Positions 34,591-45,011 of a DNA stretch of 64,000 nt are shown here, piece by piece (the stretch's first letter is position 1; each line of letters starts with the position of its first letter). This DNA comes from Acytostelium subglobosum LB1. Its lineage: Eukaryota; Evosea; Eumycetozoa; Acytosteliales; Acytosteliaceae. Below the pieces are notes generated by a model, which worked only from the letters and a program-made list of their open reading frames with translations, did not search any database and was not told where the DNA came from. Position numbers and translations under genes: made by a program. Location of the stretch: the NCBI RefSeq assembly GCF_000787575.1, contig NW_012236510.1, positions 434,001 through 498,000 of the forward strand, in the 5' to 3' direction.

Positions 34591-35434
34591 TCATAACCAT
34601 GGACAACAACTAATACTTTTTTTCTCAGTTGACCTAAATAATAATAAAATTAATGAATATGTAATATATTTATAAATAATAATACTTACGCCTCTATTTC
34701 TACTACTCCTTCCTTTGACATATTCTTCAGTTTCAGTTGTTTCCTAAAATGATTAATATTAATAAACCATTGAAAATAATTGATTATATGTATTAGTAAT
34801 ACTTACCAATTCTCAAACAGTTCAACAACTTTGTCAAACACCTCAGTGACTCCAGTGTTTGTTGCCGAACTAACCTCCATGTAGGTCAGTCCAAGTTTCC
34901 TCACCTTGTACTCTACTTCTTGTTGACTCACTTCTCTGTTATCAACAAGATCAATCTTTGCTCCAACTATAATGACAGCAGCATTCTGCTCGGCACTGTA
35001 TAATCTCTCCATCCATGCCTCTATCTTGTAACATCAAACAATAATAGTACAACATGTGTACCTCTATAATATCCTTTTGCCAATGAATGGTATCTCTCTT
35101 GGCCTGCAGTATCCCATATGCTTAACTTGTATGATTGATCATCTGGCATTCCAGTAGGTATGTAAACTTTTGAACAAAAGTCTACACCAATAGTGAGTCC
35201 TTTGGTATATTTGAACTCATCAAATACAAATCTTCGAATAAGTGCACTCTAATAATATGATAAGTTATTATTAGTGGAAATAATTAAACTATATAAATAT
35301 TAAATAATACCTTTCCAACAGCCATGTCACCTATTAATATAGTCTTGATCAAATGCATCCTACTAATTTATTATTAATAAAAAAGTATTCCAGCTTATCA
35401 ACTTCTAGAATACTTACGCATCATGTTTACCCAT
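34591..35434 (-). pseudogene. Rab-like small GTPase with a mid-gene lesion
   Basis: Five exons are visible: 35434-35418, 35359-35311, 35248-34807, 34743-34690 and 34633-34591. Exon joins are clean and give a P-loop GDMAVGKS, switch II WDTAGQERYHSL, G4 GAKIDLVDNR, G5 EVSSATN, and a Rab-type tail ending SCCPWL with a dicysteine prenylation site. In exon 3, just after LLLFDVT, roughly 20 bases expected between VT and KIEAWMERL are missing, leaving a TAG in the original frame near 35017. No splice pair can bridge it. It is either a recent pseudogene or an assembly fault, since the rest is under evident constraint and Ns occur nearby. Confidence 0.65.
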
Positions 35435-35732
35435 TGTTTTATTATTCTATTATTTTTAATATTACTATTACTATTTCTATTACTACTAGATTAATTTAAT
35501 TTATAATGATCATTTTAAATGACTGTTGAAAGAATAAATAGATGTGTGTATGATAAATGATCAGTAACTTCTGATCTCAAGTTGTAAAACTCAATCCAAG
35601 AGTTGTGATTTGTGATCACAAATCCAATTTTGAGTTTCCCCTGGATGATCACCTCGTCAATTTCCATGATACAATACTTACCATGGTAACAAAGAATTAA
35701 ATATAATTATTTAATAATTTCTTTNAATANTT

Positions 35733-36559
35733 TTAATTGCAACACTTCTTCTTTTCTTCGAGAGTTAGATCCACTTTCTCAGGTGGAACTGTCGGGCCGG
35801 TAGTCCTAGGTATTGGTGATGTAGTTGGAGAAGTAGGAGTATGTGATGGACTACTTTGGACTCTAGTAGGAGCAATGCTTGGTATTTGGAAAGAGTTTGT
35901 ATGTTGCAATTTGGCTGTGTTGTAATTCCTAATAATAAAAATAATAAATTAATTTGAATAAAGGGGAATACTTTAAATCAATCAAATATATACATACCAA
36001 TCAATTTGATCACATGATTTCAAACAGAGATTAATGAAGAACTCTTGAATCTTGAATCGTCCTTCTTCACCTCTGGAGTTTGATTCATAGTAGAGGAAGC
36101 CTAGATCTTCGGCCAACTTGAGGCCTTCCTCCTTACTGACCATTCTTCCCTTTAGATCAATCTTATTTGCAATAAGGATCTTTATAGTTGGTTTCCTTTC
36201 ACCACAATTTTCCAACATATCCTTTGCCCACCATCTACAATTGTCAAATGTATCTCTACGTGTTGCCTCATAGAGTAGGAATACTATATGTTTGTCCCTA
36301 TAGTATGCTCTTGTGATTGCTCTAAACTTCTCTTGACCTGCTGTATCATACATTGTAACCTTTTTATCGTTTGGCAATGTAATACTATTCATCTCAATAC
36401 CAATCGTAGACATATCATCATAGAAAGGTTTCTTAAGGCATGCTGTACTAAATGCAGTCTAAATCATAATGATTGAATATTAATATATAATTGTTATCAA
36501 TGATTAAAAATATATACCTTTCCAACTCCAGAATCACCTAACATCAAACACTTTAACAT
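35733..36559 (-). CDS. Rab-like small GTPase with long P/T-rich tail
   Basis: Three exons (36559-36518, 36458-35998, 35928-35733) encode 232 aa. The first exon ends exactly at the P-loop (MLKCLMLGDSGVGK) and exon 2 starts TAFSTACLKKPFYDD. Switch II is YDTAGQEKFRAITRAYYRD, G4 is ANKIDLKG, and G5 is altered (ESNSRGE in place of the usual SAK). The last exon is a P/S/T-rich linker, followed by EEKKKCCN, a dicysteine prenylation signal that places it on endomembranes. The conserved F/Y-rich middle (WWAKDMLENCG) is Rab-like. The subfamily is not assigned. Two ambiguous bases just downstream (35725, 35730) do not affect the coding sequence. Confidence 0.85.
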
Positions 36560-36938
36560 TCTATGTTAGTCTCAAATATATGTTGTAGTAAATTATAAGT
36601 ATGGTTTAATGAATGAATTGGTAGTGAGGCTTAGGGTATAAAACATTAAATGGTAAAAGTGATCAGTGATCAATCAATACTTCAAGTTTGGTGATGTAGT
36701 TTGACAACTTGGAAACAGGAGTATGAAGTTTGAGACCGCACTTCCAAGTTTGTTGTTGTTGACCAAAATTGACTCCAAGCACATCTTTGCTCAACCCCTT
36801 CCTTGTTTTGAACCGACACTTCCAAAGCCTAAGTCGAAGCAAAGGTTGTTAACATGTAGAGAAAGAGATAGGAGATGATTATCATTTAATGTATTAGATC
36901 TATTTATAAATAATAATTGATTACTATATATTGTATAT
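36560..36938. other. Divergent spacer between GTPase and small membrane protein
   Basis: This 379-bp AT-rich spacer lies between two start codons. A TATA-like run precedes the ATG at 36939. Nothing else is recognised. Confidence 0.4.
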
Positions 36939-37407
36939 ATGAAAGTGAATAGAACATGGATTTTGGAGAATGGTGATAAGATCAATGTACTACATACTAT
37001 ATTCAAGACTGTTGTGACTGTCAATGATCAACAGGTCAAGCATGACTATGACTATAAGATGTTAGAGTATTCAATATGTGTATTCACATGGCAAACAGAT
37101 AACTTCGCTGTAACTTGGGGACCTGCCAAACACTTTGTATGAATCTATCTCATTCAATCACTCAATCATTCAATCACTCAATCTAACTCATTCAACTCAA
37201 TCAATATAGGGATATGGTCTTCATCTTTATAGAAACAATATTGATGTTATGGATAAGAGGACTTATGATGTATATAGAGTTGGACAGCAACAACGTAATG
37301 AAGTCTATCTTAAGATTGGTCTTGGAGCACTCATCTTGCCACTATTGGTCTACTATCCAGCCGTACTATTAATACAAAATAATAGGACAATCAAGGTTAA
37401 ACCTTGA
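36939..37407 (+). CDS. Small single-pass membrane protein, unknown
   Basis: Exons 36939-37136 and 37210-37407 give 131 aa, joined in phase 0 (AKHF/GYGLHLYR). The first 66 residues are soluble, beta-like and hydrophilic (KVNRTWILENGDKINVLH). Near the C terminus one hydrophobic stretch (IGLGALILPLLVYYPAVLLI) is a likely membrane segment, followed by a short basic tail NNRTIKVKP. There is no signal peptide, so it is perhaps tail-anchored. No family is recognised. The exon join is supported by the continuous frame, consensus GTATGA and TATAG sites, and (TCAA)n in the intron. Confidence 0.65.
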
Positions 37408-37505
37408 TCAATGTATGGACAAACAACACGACGAATGAACATTGGCCACTCACTCATTCATTCATTCATTCATTCATTCATTCAATCAATCAAACAATCA
37501 TTGGA

Positions 37506-38165
37506 TCATTCAACTTTTAAAGACACTCTCAGTTTATTACTTATGCCTCTTGTGGTTGAACCTCTTNGCTTCACCTCTTGGTCGTTCATCTTGAATGGGT
37601 AGAAATTGGGATAGGTGAATGGTGGATTTGGAAGTGGAACTGGAACTGGTACTTGGGGAAGGGATCCAATCTGCATGTTTTGAGCCTGGCAAATACCATC
37701 GGTGATCAATGTGGTCCAGTAGTAGTTCATACCGTCAAAGACAACGCCAACACCGAGCTCTCTGGCCAATGGGTTCAGCAGCACCTGGAGATTGCTGTAG
37801 TTCTGTGAGTAGAAGTAGACCACTTGGTTGTCGGAAACGTAGCCAGACGCCACGTTGATGCCGTAGGACGAAGAGATTTGGCCGTAGGCAGAGACCAGGT
37901 TGTAGGTGTTGCCATAGGTGTCGAACAAGGTCATCTGGTGAATGGATGCCATGTAGTTGGAGTGGAACATGGCGGCGTTCTGAAGACATGAACTGAGCAC
38001 CAGTGGATTAAGTCCACGCGACGCACGAACTTGGTTGACCAATGCAAGGTGTACACGTGGATCATGTTGCTGCATTGGGACAATGTCAGTGTCGGCCATA
38101 ACAACCACCGACGATGCCACGAACATCACTGTTGCCAGGAATATGAATAATTTATAATTAAACAT
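37506..38165 (-). CDS. Secreted CAP (SCP-like) domain protein
   Basis: 219 aa from the ATG that begins a good signal peptide (MFNYKLFIFLATVMFVASSV); an upstream in-frame extension looks like untranslated (TCAA)n sequence. After VHLALVNQVRASRGLNPLVLSSCLQNAA comes HSNYMASIHQMT, the helix pattern and His of CAP/SCP domains (the bacterial YkwD-like type rather than pathogenesis-related PR-1, which has more Cys). A Tyr/Ser-rich part and NYYWTTLITDG complete the domain, followed by a Pro-rich tail. One ambiguous base (37567) falls in the tail, so the last residues are uncertain. CAP proteins are extracellular and often bind sterols or metals. Its substrate is unknown. Confidence 0.8.
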   Translation of the reverse strand: MFNYKLFIFLATVMFVASSVVVMADTDIVPMQQHDPRVHLALVNQVRASRGLNPLVLSSCLQNAAMFHSNYMASIHQMTLFDTYGNTYNLVSAYGQISSSYGINVASGYVSDNQVVYFYSQNYSNLQVLLNPLARELGVGVVFDGMNYYWTTLITDGICQAQNMQIGSLPQVPVPVPLPNPPFTYPNFYPFKMNDQEVKXRGSTTRGISNKLRVSLKVE

Positions 38166-38224
38166 TGATTGATTGATTGATTCGTTGATTGAGGGAAACA
38201 AAGATATTATTATTTAGTTGGATA

Positions 38225-38271
<47 letters not shown>

Positions 38272-38889
38272 ATAGACTATTTTAAAGATTGGTTGGATGC
38301 GTAAATGATAAAGGTTACATTTATAAGTAAGTACTTATTATTATTACATCAAGTGGTAAGCTCATTGATATATCTTAATCTTAGATATAGCACCAATTGA
38401 GATGCGGGTGGATGAGTGTGAGGGATGAGGGTTGTACAGTGAACATTGGTGAAGTGAGTGTGAGTTGGATGAATGAGTGATAGTGTGTGAGTGTGTTGAC
38501 GACGATAATGACAATGACAATGAATTGAAGAATTACGTATCTGTTGAATGGAACAGATACATGTTGTAGACAGTGGGAAGAAGAGGGTGGGGTGATGGTG
38601 AATGTCGACATTATTCAGGGCAACATATGATCTCAATGGTCCGTCCATTAACTTTGACATTGCTTGCCAGCTCATCTTCCATTCATTCATACATCCATCT
38701 ATTCGATCTACTTACTGACTTCCCCTCCCCAGACTAACAAAGTGTACATACATACTCTGAATACCTTAATGGACACGTTAGGTGAATGGGTGATAGATTC
38801 CGATCGATGACTGTTAGAGTCGGTCAATGTCAGTGTCATTCGGGTCGGTCATTCCTTTAGCCATCTTACAATGCAATCTGACCGGCAAG
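38166..38889. other. Gene-free spacer with (AAAT)n microsatellite
   Basis: (AAAT)12 lies at about 38224-38272, upstream of the CAP gene. The remainder is a mixture of GTGA and CTCA simple text with short chance frames on both strands. No supported gene. Confidence 0.5.
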
Positions 38890-39131
38890 CTACTCCTTCA
38901 TATACCCTTCTTCAATGAATCTGAACAGATGTACAATCTCTCCCCAACAATTAGTAATACAAACATCTGTGTTCTTGTGTCGACAGAAACAAACAGGGGC
39001 GATGAAGGATGACAGGATATCAGATGTTCATCTCATCCCCTTCATCGATTCAGTTCATCGATCGACTTACCAACCCTCATCTTCGTAGACAAGTACTTGA
39101 ATAGTTGGAGAGAAGTATCCGAACAGGACAT
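38890..39131 (-). CDS. Possible 45-residue micro-gene
   Basis: Two short exons (39131-39071, 38966-38890) join in phase 1 with GTAAGT and CAG sites to give MSCSDTSLQLFKYLSTKMRV and then DVCITNCWGEIVHLFRFIEE, ending GYMKE. It begins with ATG and ends with TAG. The composition is that of a protein rather than of the local microsatellites. There is no homology that I recognise. Expression data or a conserved homologue would be needed to accept it; it could be the first two exons of a different model or chance. Confidence 0.3.
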
Positions 39132-39239
39132 GGCGGAGAGGAGAGAGATACACATATCATATGAGTGAGAGGAGACAGAAGAGAGGAGTTTGGAATGACA
39201 AGCCATTGGGATCAGGTTTATTCAGGTGAACGAATTGGT

Positions 39240-40801
39240 TTAGTTGATTCTGGACTTGGCGGTGGCCTCCTTGTTGGCAGCCTTGAGACGCTTGGCAATC
39301 ATGGCACGGGTTGGGCCAGACAGGATGTTTCCACCCCACTGCTTGCGGTGGTCAACGTTGTTGTTGTACATCTGCTTGGCAGCCTCGACGAGCAGACCGA
39401 GGTCGTGCTGGTCAGCCTGGGCGACAGAGGTGATGGCAACACACGAGGTCTTCTTCATGTGGACAACCTTGCCCAATCTGGACTTGGACTTGACGATGCA
39501 GTATGGGACGTCCATACGGCGGCAGAGGGCTGGGAGCCAGAGGACAACCTTTAATGATTGGCGAATGATGATTGTTGATTAGAACACGTGGACTGATGTG
39601 TGGTGATGGGAAAAGAATGGCAAGAGCAAAGGGCGGAAGACTTGGTTCGCGTACCATCTCTCATAGAGAGATGGCAGCGGTCACCAACCCCATCGACCAG
39701 GTTCTAACTACATAATCAGCAATGATGATGACCACTTTGGGGGAGGAGAATGGTAACATCATATCACCTAGTAGTGCAATCCCAGTCGATTGGTACCTTC
39801 GACAATGTCCTTGGACATCATCTAACTGATACAACTTCTTATCGTGGTCGAATAACAAGCGATACGCTACGTTTAAGGTGCATACGCTGGTACTTGACGA
39901 TGATAGAACAACCTAGATACCAAAGCCCTACCGAAGTAGTGACTTAAAGTAAGGCTGTACAAGAAGTATCACAGCACCGGTAAGTCCATTGTACGAATAC
40001 AATGACTTGGCCGTACCATTTAAAGTGGATAGGATAGAGAGTGTATGAAGTGGTGGATGGATAGAGGGTGGCGTAGGATGATGCATGCGAATGCTCGGTG
40101 AATGTGATTATACATACCTCAACTGGGTCGACGTCGTGGGCAATGACGACCAACTTGGCCTTCTTCTTCTCGACCAAACGGGTGACCAAGTCGATTCCGT
40201 GACGGACGGAGAGTGGCTTGGCGTCCTTGGTTGGCTTGGTTGGCTTCTCACCCTTTGGGGCGGCAGCCTTCTCGGAAGCAGCCTTCAGGAGACGGGCCTT
40301 CTTGGCGGCGGCCTCCTCTGGACGGTACTTGTCGAGCAACTTGAACAAGTTGGTGGCGGTGTTTTTGTCGAGGACACGGGTGAACTGGTTGATGGTTGGG
40401 GGAACCTTCAAACGTCTCAACAACACACGTCTCTGGCGCTGGATGCGCACGTAACGTGGCCACTTAACGAAATGGGTCAAGTCGTGCTTGGGGATGACAC
40501 CGAAACCAGTTCCGAAGACACGGACCTTCTTGGTGTACAAGTTGTTGAACAAAGTTCTTGGCTTCTTGGCACCCTTCTTGGCTGGGGCAGCAGTCTTGGC
40601 GACTGGCTTGGCGGCAGTCTTGGCGGCTGGCTTAACAGCGGCGGCTGGCTTCTTGTTCTTGTCAGTCTATAAATGATTATGAAGATGATACTAATGTCAA
40701 CATCTTCATGTTCTTTCTTTTTTTCTTTCTTGACTATTCTCCATCTATTCATCATCCATCCTGTATCGATATCGATGATAGAGCGAGGATACACATACCA
40801 T
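39240..40801 (-). CDS. rpl7a: Ribosomal protein eL8 (L7a)
   Basis: Three exons: the ATG alone (40801-40799), then 40666-40118 and 39548-39240, giving 286 aa. The first intron follows the start codon immediately. The protein has a K/A-rich N-terminal tail ([13 protein letters not shown]), [21 protein letters not shown], and the L7Ae-like core with [15 protein letters not shown] / [31 protein letters not shown] and the C-terminal [22 protein letters not shown]. It is a 60S subunit component that contacts rRNA. Intron 2 (39549-40117, 569 bp) is unusually long for this window and contains a structured RNA candidate on the opposite strand. Confidence 0.95.
39834..39976 (+). ncRNA. Candidate H/ACA snoRNA inside the rpl7a intron, antisense
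   Basis: The plus strand fits the hairpin-hinge-hairpin-tail layout. The 5' hairpin has lower stem TTATCGT/ACGATGA (39839-39845 with 39897-39903) and upper stem AGCG/CGCT (39858-39861, 39885-39888). A hinge AGAACA (39905-39910) fits the ANANNA box H. The 3' hairpin has lower stem GATAC/GTATC (39916-39920, 39966-39970), upper stem AGCC/GGCT, and apex CTAC-CGAA-GTAG. ACA follows at 39971-39973, three bases before the likely end. Upper stem to box distances are 16 nt (H) and 14 nt (ACA), as expected for pseudouridylation guides. No target is assigned. The host intron is on the other strand, so it would need its own promoter. Confidence 0.55.
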
Positions 40802-41155
40802 TCCTTCCTTGTTGTTGTGTGATCTAAACCTGTGTGACGAGATGGATAGGTATGTGATGAATGAATGAAACGTGGTGTTTGGTCGAGCCAAGGTGTGTTC
40901 GTCGTCTTCTCTTCTCGCTTGAAATGATTAAAAACTCAAATAAAATTGAAAGAATTCAAAAACCAAAAGTGACACAGATGTAACGTTTTCCAAAACTAAA
41001 GTTCAAAGATCTCCAAGATTGTGTCTCTTCGACATGAAGCAAGACAATTGCAAAGGTGTGTTTGAGTTAAGATTAATGAATTGTTCATTCATTTGATTGA
41101 TTAGTGATTGATCATACATATATATACATATACATATACTTATAATATAACAACA
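40802..41155. promoter_or_regulatory. Divergent promoter, rpl7a and nubp1
   Basis: This 354-bp spacer contains AT-rich runs (40920-40970) and a TATA-like tract before nubp1 (41115-41145). No defined element is seen. Confidence 0.4.
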
Positions 41156-42450
41156 ATGTCAGGTTGTGGTAAATCACAATGTTGTGGAGGTGGAGGATGT
41201 GGAAAACAACAACAACAACAGCCTGCAACTGCAGCACAATCACAAGAGGCATCAACGCCAAAGCCAACTATACTACCACCTGCTGATACATTGATTGCAA
41301 GTGATTCAGTGGAGATAAAGTATGGAGCAACAGATCAAATGGTTGCATTCAAAGGATGTCCATCTTCACAACAATCAGTCGGTGGCGAATCAGTCTGTCA
41401 AAGCTGTCCCGGCAAAGACACATGTAGTTCACAATCAGCAAACACTGGTATGTCCATGTACATGTATTTACATGATTGGAAGGCCAATACTAACACTCAT
41501 ACAAACAAACAGATAAGAGATCAATTGATATAAGAATGAAAGTTATAAAGCATAAGATATTTATAATGTCTGGAAAGGGAGGTGTTGGAAAGAGTTCAAT
41601 TGCTTCTTTGTTGGCATATTCATTGGCGAGTAGATCAAAGAAGGTGGCGATATTGGATGTTGATATATGTGGACCATCAATTCCAAAGTTGATGGCTGTC
41701 GAGGGTCAGTCCATCGTGAACTCGGATGCTGGATGGCTGCCGCTCAAACCCACAAATGGACACGATGACAACATTCGAGTCATGTCCATTGGTTCAATGC
41801 TGGCATCACAAGACGCCAGTGTGGTGTGGCGTGGACCGAGGAAGACCAACATCATCAACAGATTCCTAAAGGATACGTACTGGGGTCGTCAGGACTTTCT
41901 CTTGGTGGACACGCCACCAGGCACCAGCGACGAGCATCTGTCCATCGTCACGGCACTGTCCAGTTGCAAGCCGGATGGTGCAGTCATTGTAACATCACCA
42001 CAGAACCTATCAGTGGACACTGTCAAACGCGAGATCACCTTTTGTAAAAAGATGGGCGTTCCAATACTTGGCATCGTTGAGAACCTCAGTGGATATGCTT
42101 GTCCATGCTGTGATGAAGTGACCGATATATTCAGCAGTGATGGTGGCATTAAGCTTGCTGCCCAATTCAACATACCATTCCTGGGCAAAGTACCAATCGA
42201 TACTGTAAGTTGGTCATGAGATGATGTTGATGTCACAACCATGCTAATCAAACTTGGGATGATTCCAATCAATCAATCAATCAATCAATCATAGAATATT
42301 GGACACTGTATGGAGAATGGTAAATGTTTGATTTGTGATTGTCCCAACTCATCTGGTGCCAAGTCAATACAGTCCATCACTGACAAGTTGTTGGACATAC
42401 TTAGTGGCGGAGCAGGAGTGTCCACGGCAACACCATCCAACAACACTTGA
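41156..42450 (+). CDS. nubp1: Cytosolic Fe-S assembly scaffold, NUBP1/Nbp35
   Basis: Three exons (41156-41447, 41513-42204, 42295-42450) give 379 aa. The N terminus MSGCGKSQCCGGGGCGK is an unusual Cys/Gly-rich extension, followed by polyQ. The four-Cys N-terminal cluster of Nbp35 follows (CPSS...VCQSCPGKDTC). The deviant P-loop MSGKGGVGKSS (around residues 116-126), LDVDICGPSIPK, DTPPGTSDEHLS and the C-terminal cluster site YACPCCDE complete the family signature. NUBP1 with NUBP2 assembles 4Fe-4S clusters in the cytosol for target proteins. The third exon ends in a CLICDCP segment also rich in Cys, beyond the normal family end. Confidence 0.93.
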
Positions 42451-42502
42451 TATAACTTGTATATATTTGTAATTAATTAATACATAGTACTTTACTTTAA
42501 TC

Positions 42503-45011
42503 TTAGGCCATGTAGTTGTAAATCTTTCTGTCTTGCTTTGATCTCTCTAAGTACTCTCGTTCGATGAGCGACTCGATTCTCTTCTTTACAATAATTGGAT
42601 TGGGCACGAATCTTGATTGGAGCTGCTTGATCACCTCTGAAATCAAGTTGGAGTGGTCCATGGTCTTGCGAGCCTTCATAATACGTACAATGGAAGCCTC
42701 GATCTGGTGCTTCCTGTCCTCGTCGACCTTTTGTCTGGTCTCGGTTGCCTCGACCGGTGTCTCCTTCTGCACCACCGACATGATCTTGACCCTGAACAGC
42801 TTGCTCTTGAACTTGGAATTGAATATAAATACATCGGACTCCTCGATGGTCTTGTTCTGTGATTCCTTCTCCAATATCTTGTTCTTGGCACTTGTCAATG
42901 CCAGCAAGTTCCTCTTCAAGTCAGGTGGAGGTATGCCTGTTTGTTCAGCGATTTCTCTGTTGGTAGGTAGTTGAGCGAGTGAGTATGGTTGGTCTGTCTT
43001 CGATCAATCAATCATTAGCAACTTACTTGAATGTAAACTTAATGGCATCATTGAAGAGAAGTAGGATGACCATTTGGTAGGTGGATACTTGGAGTTCGTG
43101 TGTCTTTGATGGGAATGATGCCTTGAGTTCGGCGGTACCCATGTTGGTCTGCCAGATCAACAGACGTCCATTGTGGTTAGACAGGTAGTAGGCCTTGAAT
43201 GCTTCGCAGCAGTGCAGTATCTCGCGTTGTAGGTTGCAGTTGGATGCGTTCTGTGTGGGCCAGAAGCCGGTGGTCAGCACGTTGACACTCAGGTCGAACG
43301 CCAATGGCTTCTGCAGGTTCTGGATGTATGATTTGAAGCCGGTCATCGTGTCGACTGACAGCCTCATGTCGGTGAACATGCCCTCGAGCTTCGATGTGAA
43401 CTGGTAGCCGCACTCGGTCTTGAGCTTGGCGATCATGTTCCTCTCGGCATCGTCCGACACGCTGCGGCCCAGCAGCAGACGCTTGGCCAAATGCTGCTTG
43501 TAGTACTTCTCAAACACGTCCTTCTCTTGGATGAAGCGGAACAGCATCAGGATCTTGTCCAACAAGATATCCACCTCCTCCTCGCTCACACCTTTCAATC
43601 CCTTCTTCAACTTCTCATCGATGAACAGTGAAATGTACTCTGGCGACTTTGGATTGAGATTGATAAAGTACTCAAATGCCTATGTTGTCGGTTGTTGGTT
43701 GTTGTGCGTGTCAGTTACTAGTTGCCATCAATCAATCAATTGAACTACATACCCTGTAGAGTGAGTTCTGGAACTGCTTGTCATTGTAGAAGGCTTCAAC
43801 GTGAAGTCGGTCATATTTGTCTTTGAGATCCAGCAGGTTCTGGAAGTATGTGCCCTGCTCCTTTGTCTTCTCCTCGTCCATAACAATCTGTTTACCAATG
43901 TCTCTGATGTGATTGCTGATCACCTCCTTCATCAAGTTGAGTCCATCAGACACTCGACCAAACAAGTTATACATTCTCTTCAAGTCCTCTATCTTGTCCT
44001 CCTGGAGCATACTGATCAATCCAGAGTTCTCCATCTTTTCATATGATTGAGTTAGTGATTGAGCGAATGAGTGGATCACTCAAGAGTCACGTGTATACAT
44101 ACATGTATCAATGTCTTCATGTGATTGGAGATCAATTGCTTCTCGGTCACCTCCTTTACTCTGGCCTCTGAGCTGCTGTCGAGGTAGTGTGAGACTCTCT
44201 CCATCTCCTCCTTGAGACACACCTCAACCTTCTTCATATAGTCAGGACAGCTACACGACGAGATGAACGCCTGTGAACCCATCTGATAGTGAGTGGCGGT
44301 GGTCGTCAAGAAGTGACTCTCAAAGTCCTCCTCATACACAATCTTGGAGTTGACACCAAGATCGATAAGCATCTGTGTGATGTTCTTTACCAGGCCCCTA
44401 TATATGTATGTTGATCAATCAATCAAACATGTTAGTATACGATGATGCCCAACTACATCACATCCTCACTCATTCACTCACCTGTCAATCATCTCTCCAG
44501 TTCTCTCTTGTTGTATTAATGAGAGTAGGGTCTTGAGAAGACGGTCTTTGATCGATTTGGAATGGACGACGTCGTTGCGGAAGAGGATGAGACCCATTTC
44601 GTAGACGGTGGGTATCTTTGATTGCTCGACGTAGGTCCTGTCCATGTACATGAGGATGTCGCGCACCATTATCATTGAGGTCTTGTGATCGTTCCAGCTG
44701 GTGTTGAGCTCGCCCAAGAACGCCTCCTCCTTGGCGGCCTCGACGCGCTTGGCCACGTCCTTCAGGTGGCCATCGATCAGCTTGCTGAGGTTATTGTAGA
44801 GGAACTCACCGTTCTTGTGCAGCACCAGGTTGTAGGCGTTGCGATATAGTTCCTCGAATGACAATGAAGATGCATTCTTTAGATGTATAGTCTTTATAGC
44901 GTCCTCTAGCAGCTTCCATGCCTTCATATTTGCCTGAGGATCGGCATTACCTGCACCTGGGAAGAATGACTTTGATGACGTAGGTAACAATTTGCCTGGC
45001 TTTGTAGACAT
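42503..45011 (-). CDS. cul3: Cullin-3 scaffold of BTB-type ubiquitin ligases
   Basis: Five exons (45011-44482, 44397-44103, 44034-43753, 43679-43027, 42956-42503) give 737 aa. The N-terminal repeats start [21 protein letters not shown]. The [10 protein letters not shown] segment, [26 protein letters not shown] and [16 protein letters not shown] match CUL3 more closely than CUL1 or CUL4. The cullin-homology region binds the RING subunit. The winged-helix tail has the neddylation motif IVRIMKARK and ends KIYNYMA. CUL3 links BTB adaptors to Rbx1. Exon joins fall in conserved residues (TLIH/MENSG; LYR/AFEYF). Confidence 0.94.

Noticed and set aside
39720-39830. A C/D-box snoRNA in the rpl7a intron (ATGATGA ... 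CTGA)
   Set aside because: The boxes exist on both strands but there is no terminal stem next to them and no C'/D' pair. The H/ACA reading of the neighbouring segment is far stronger.
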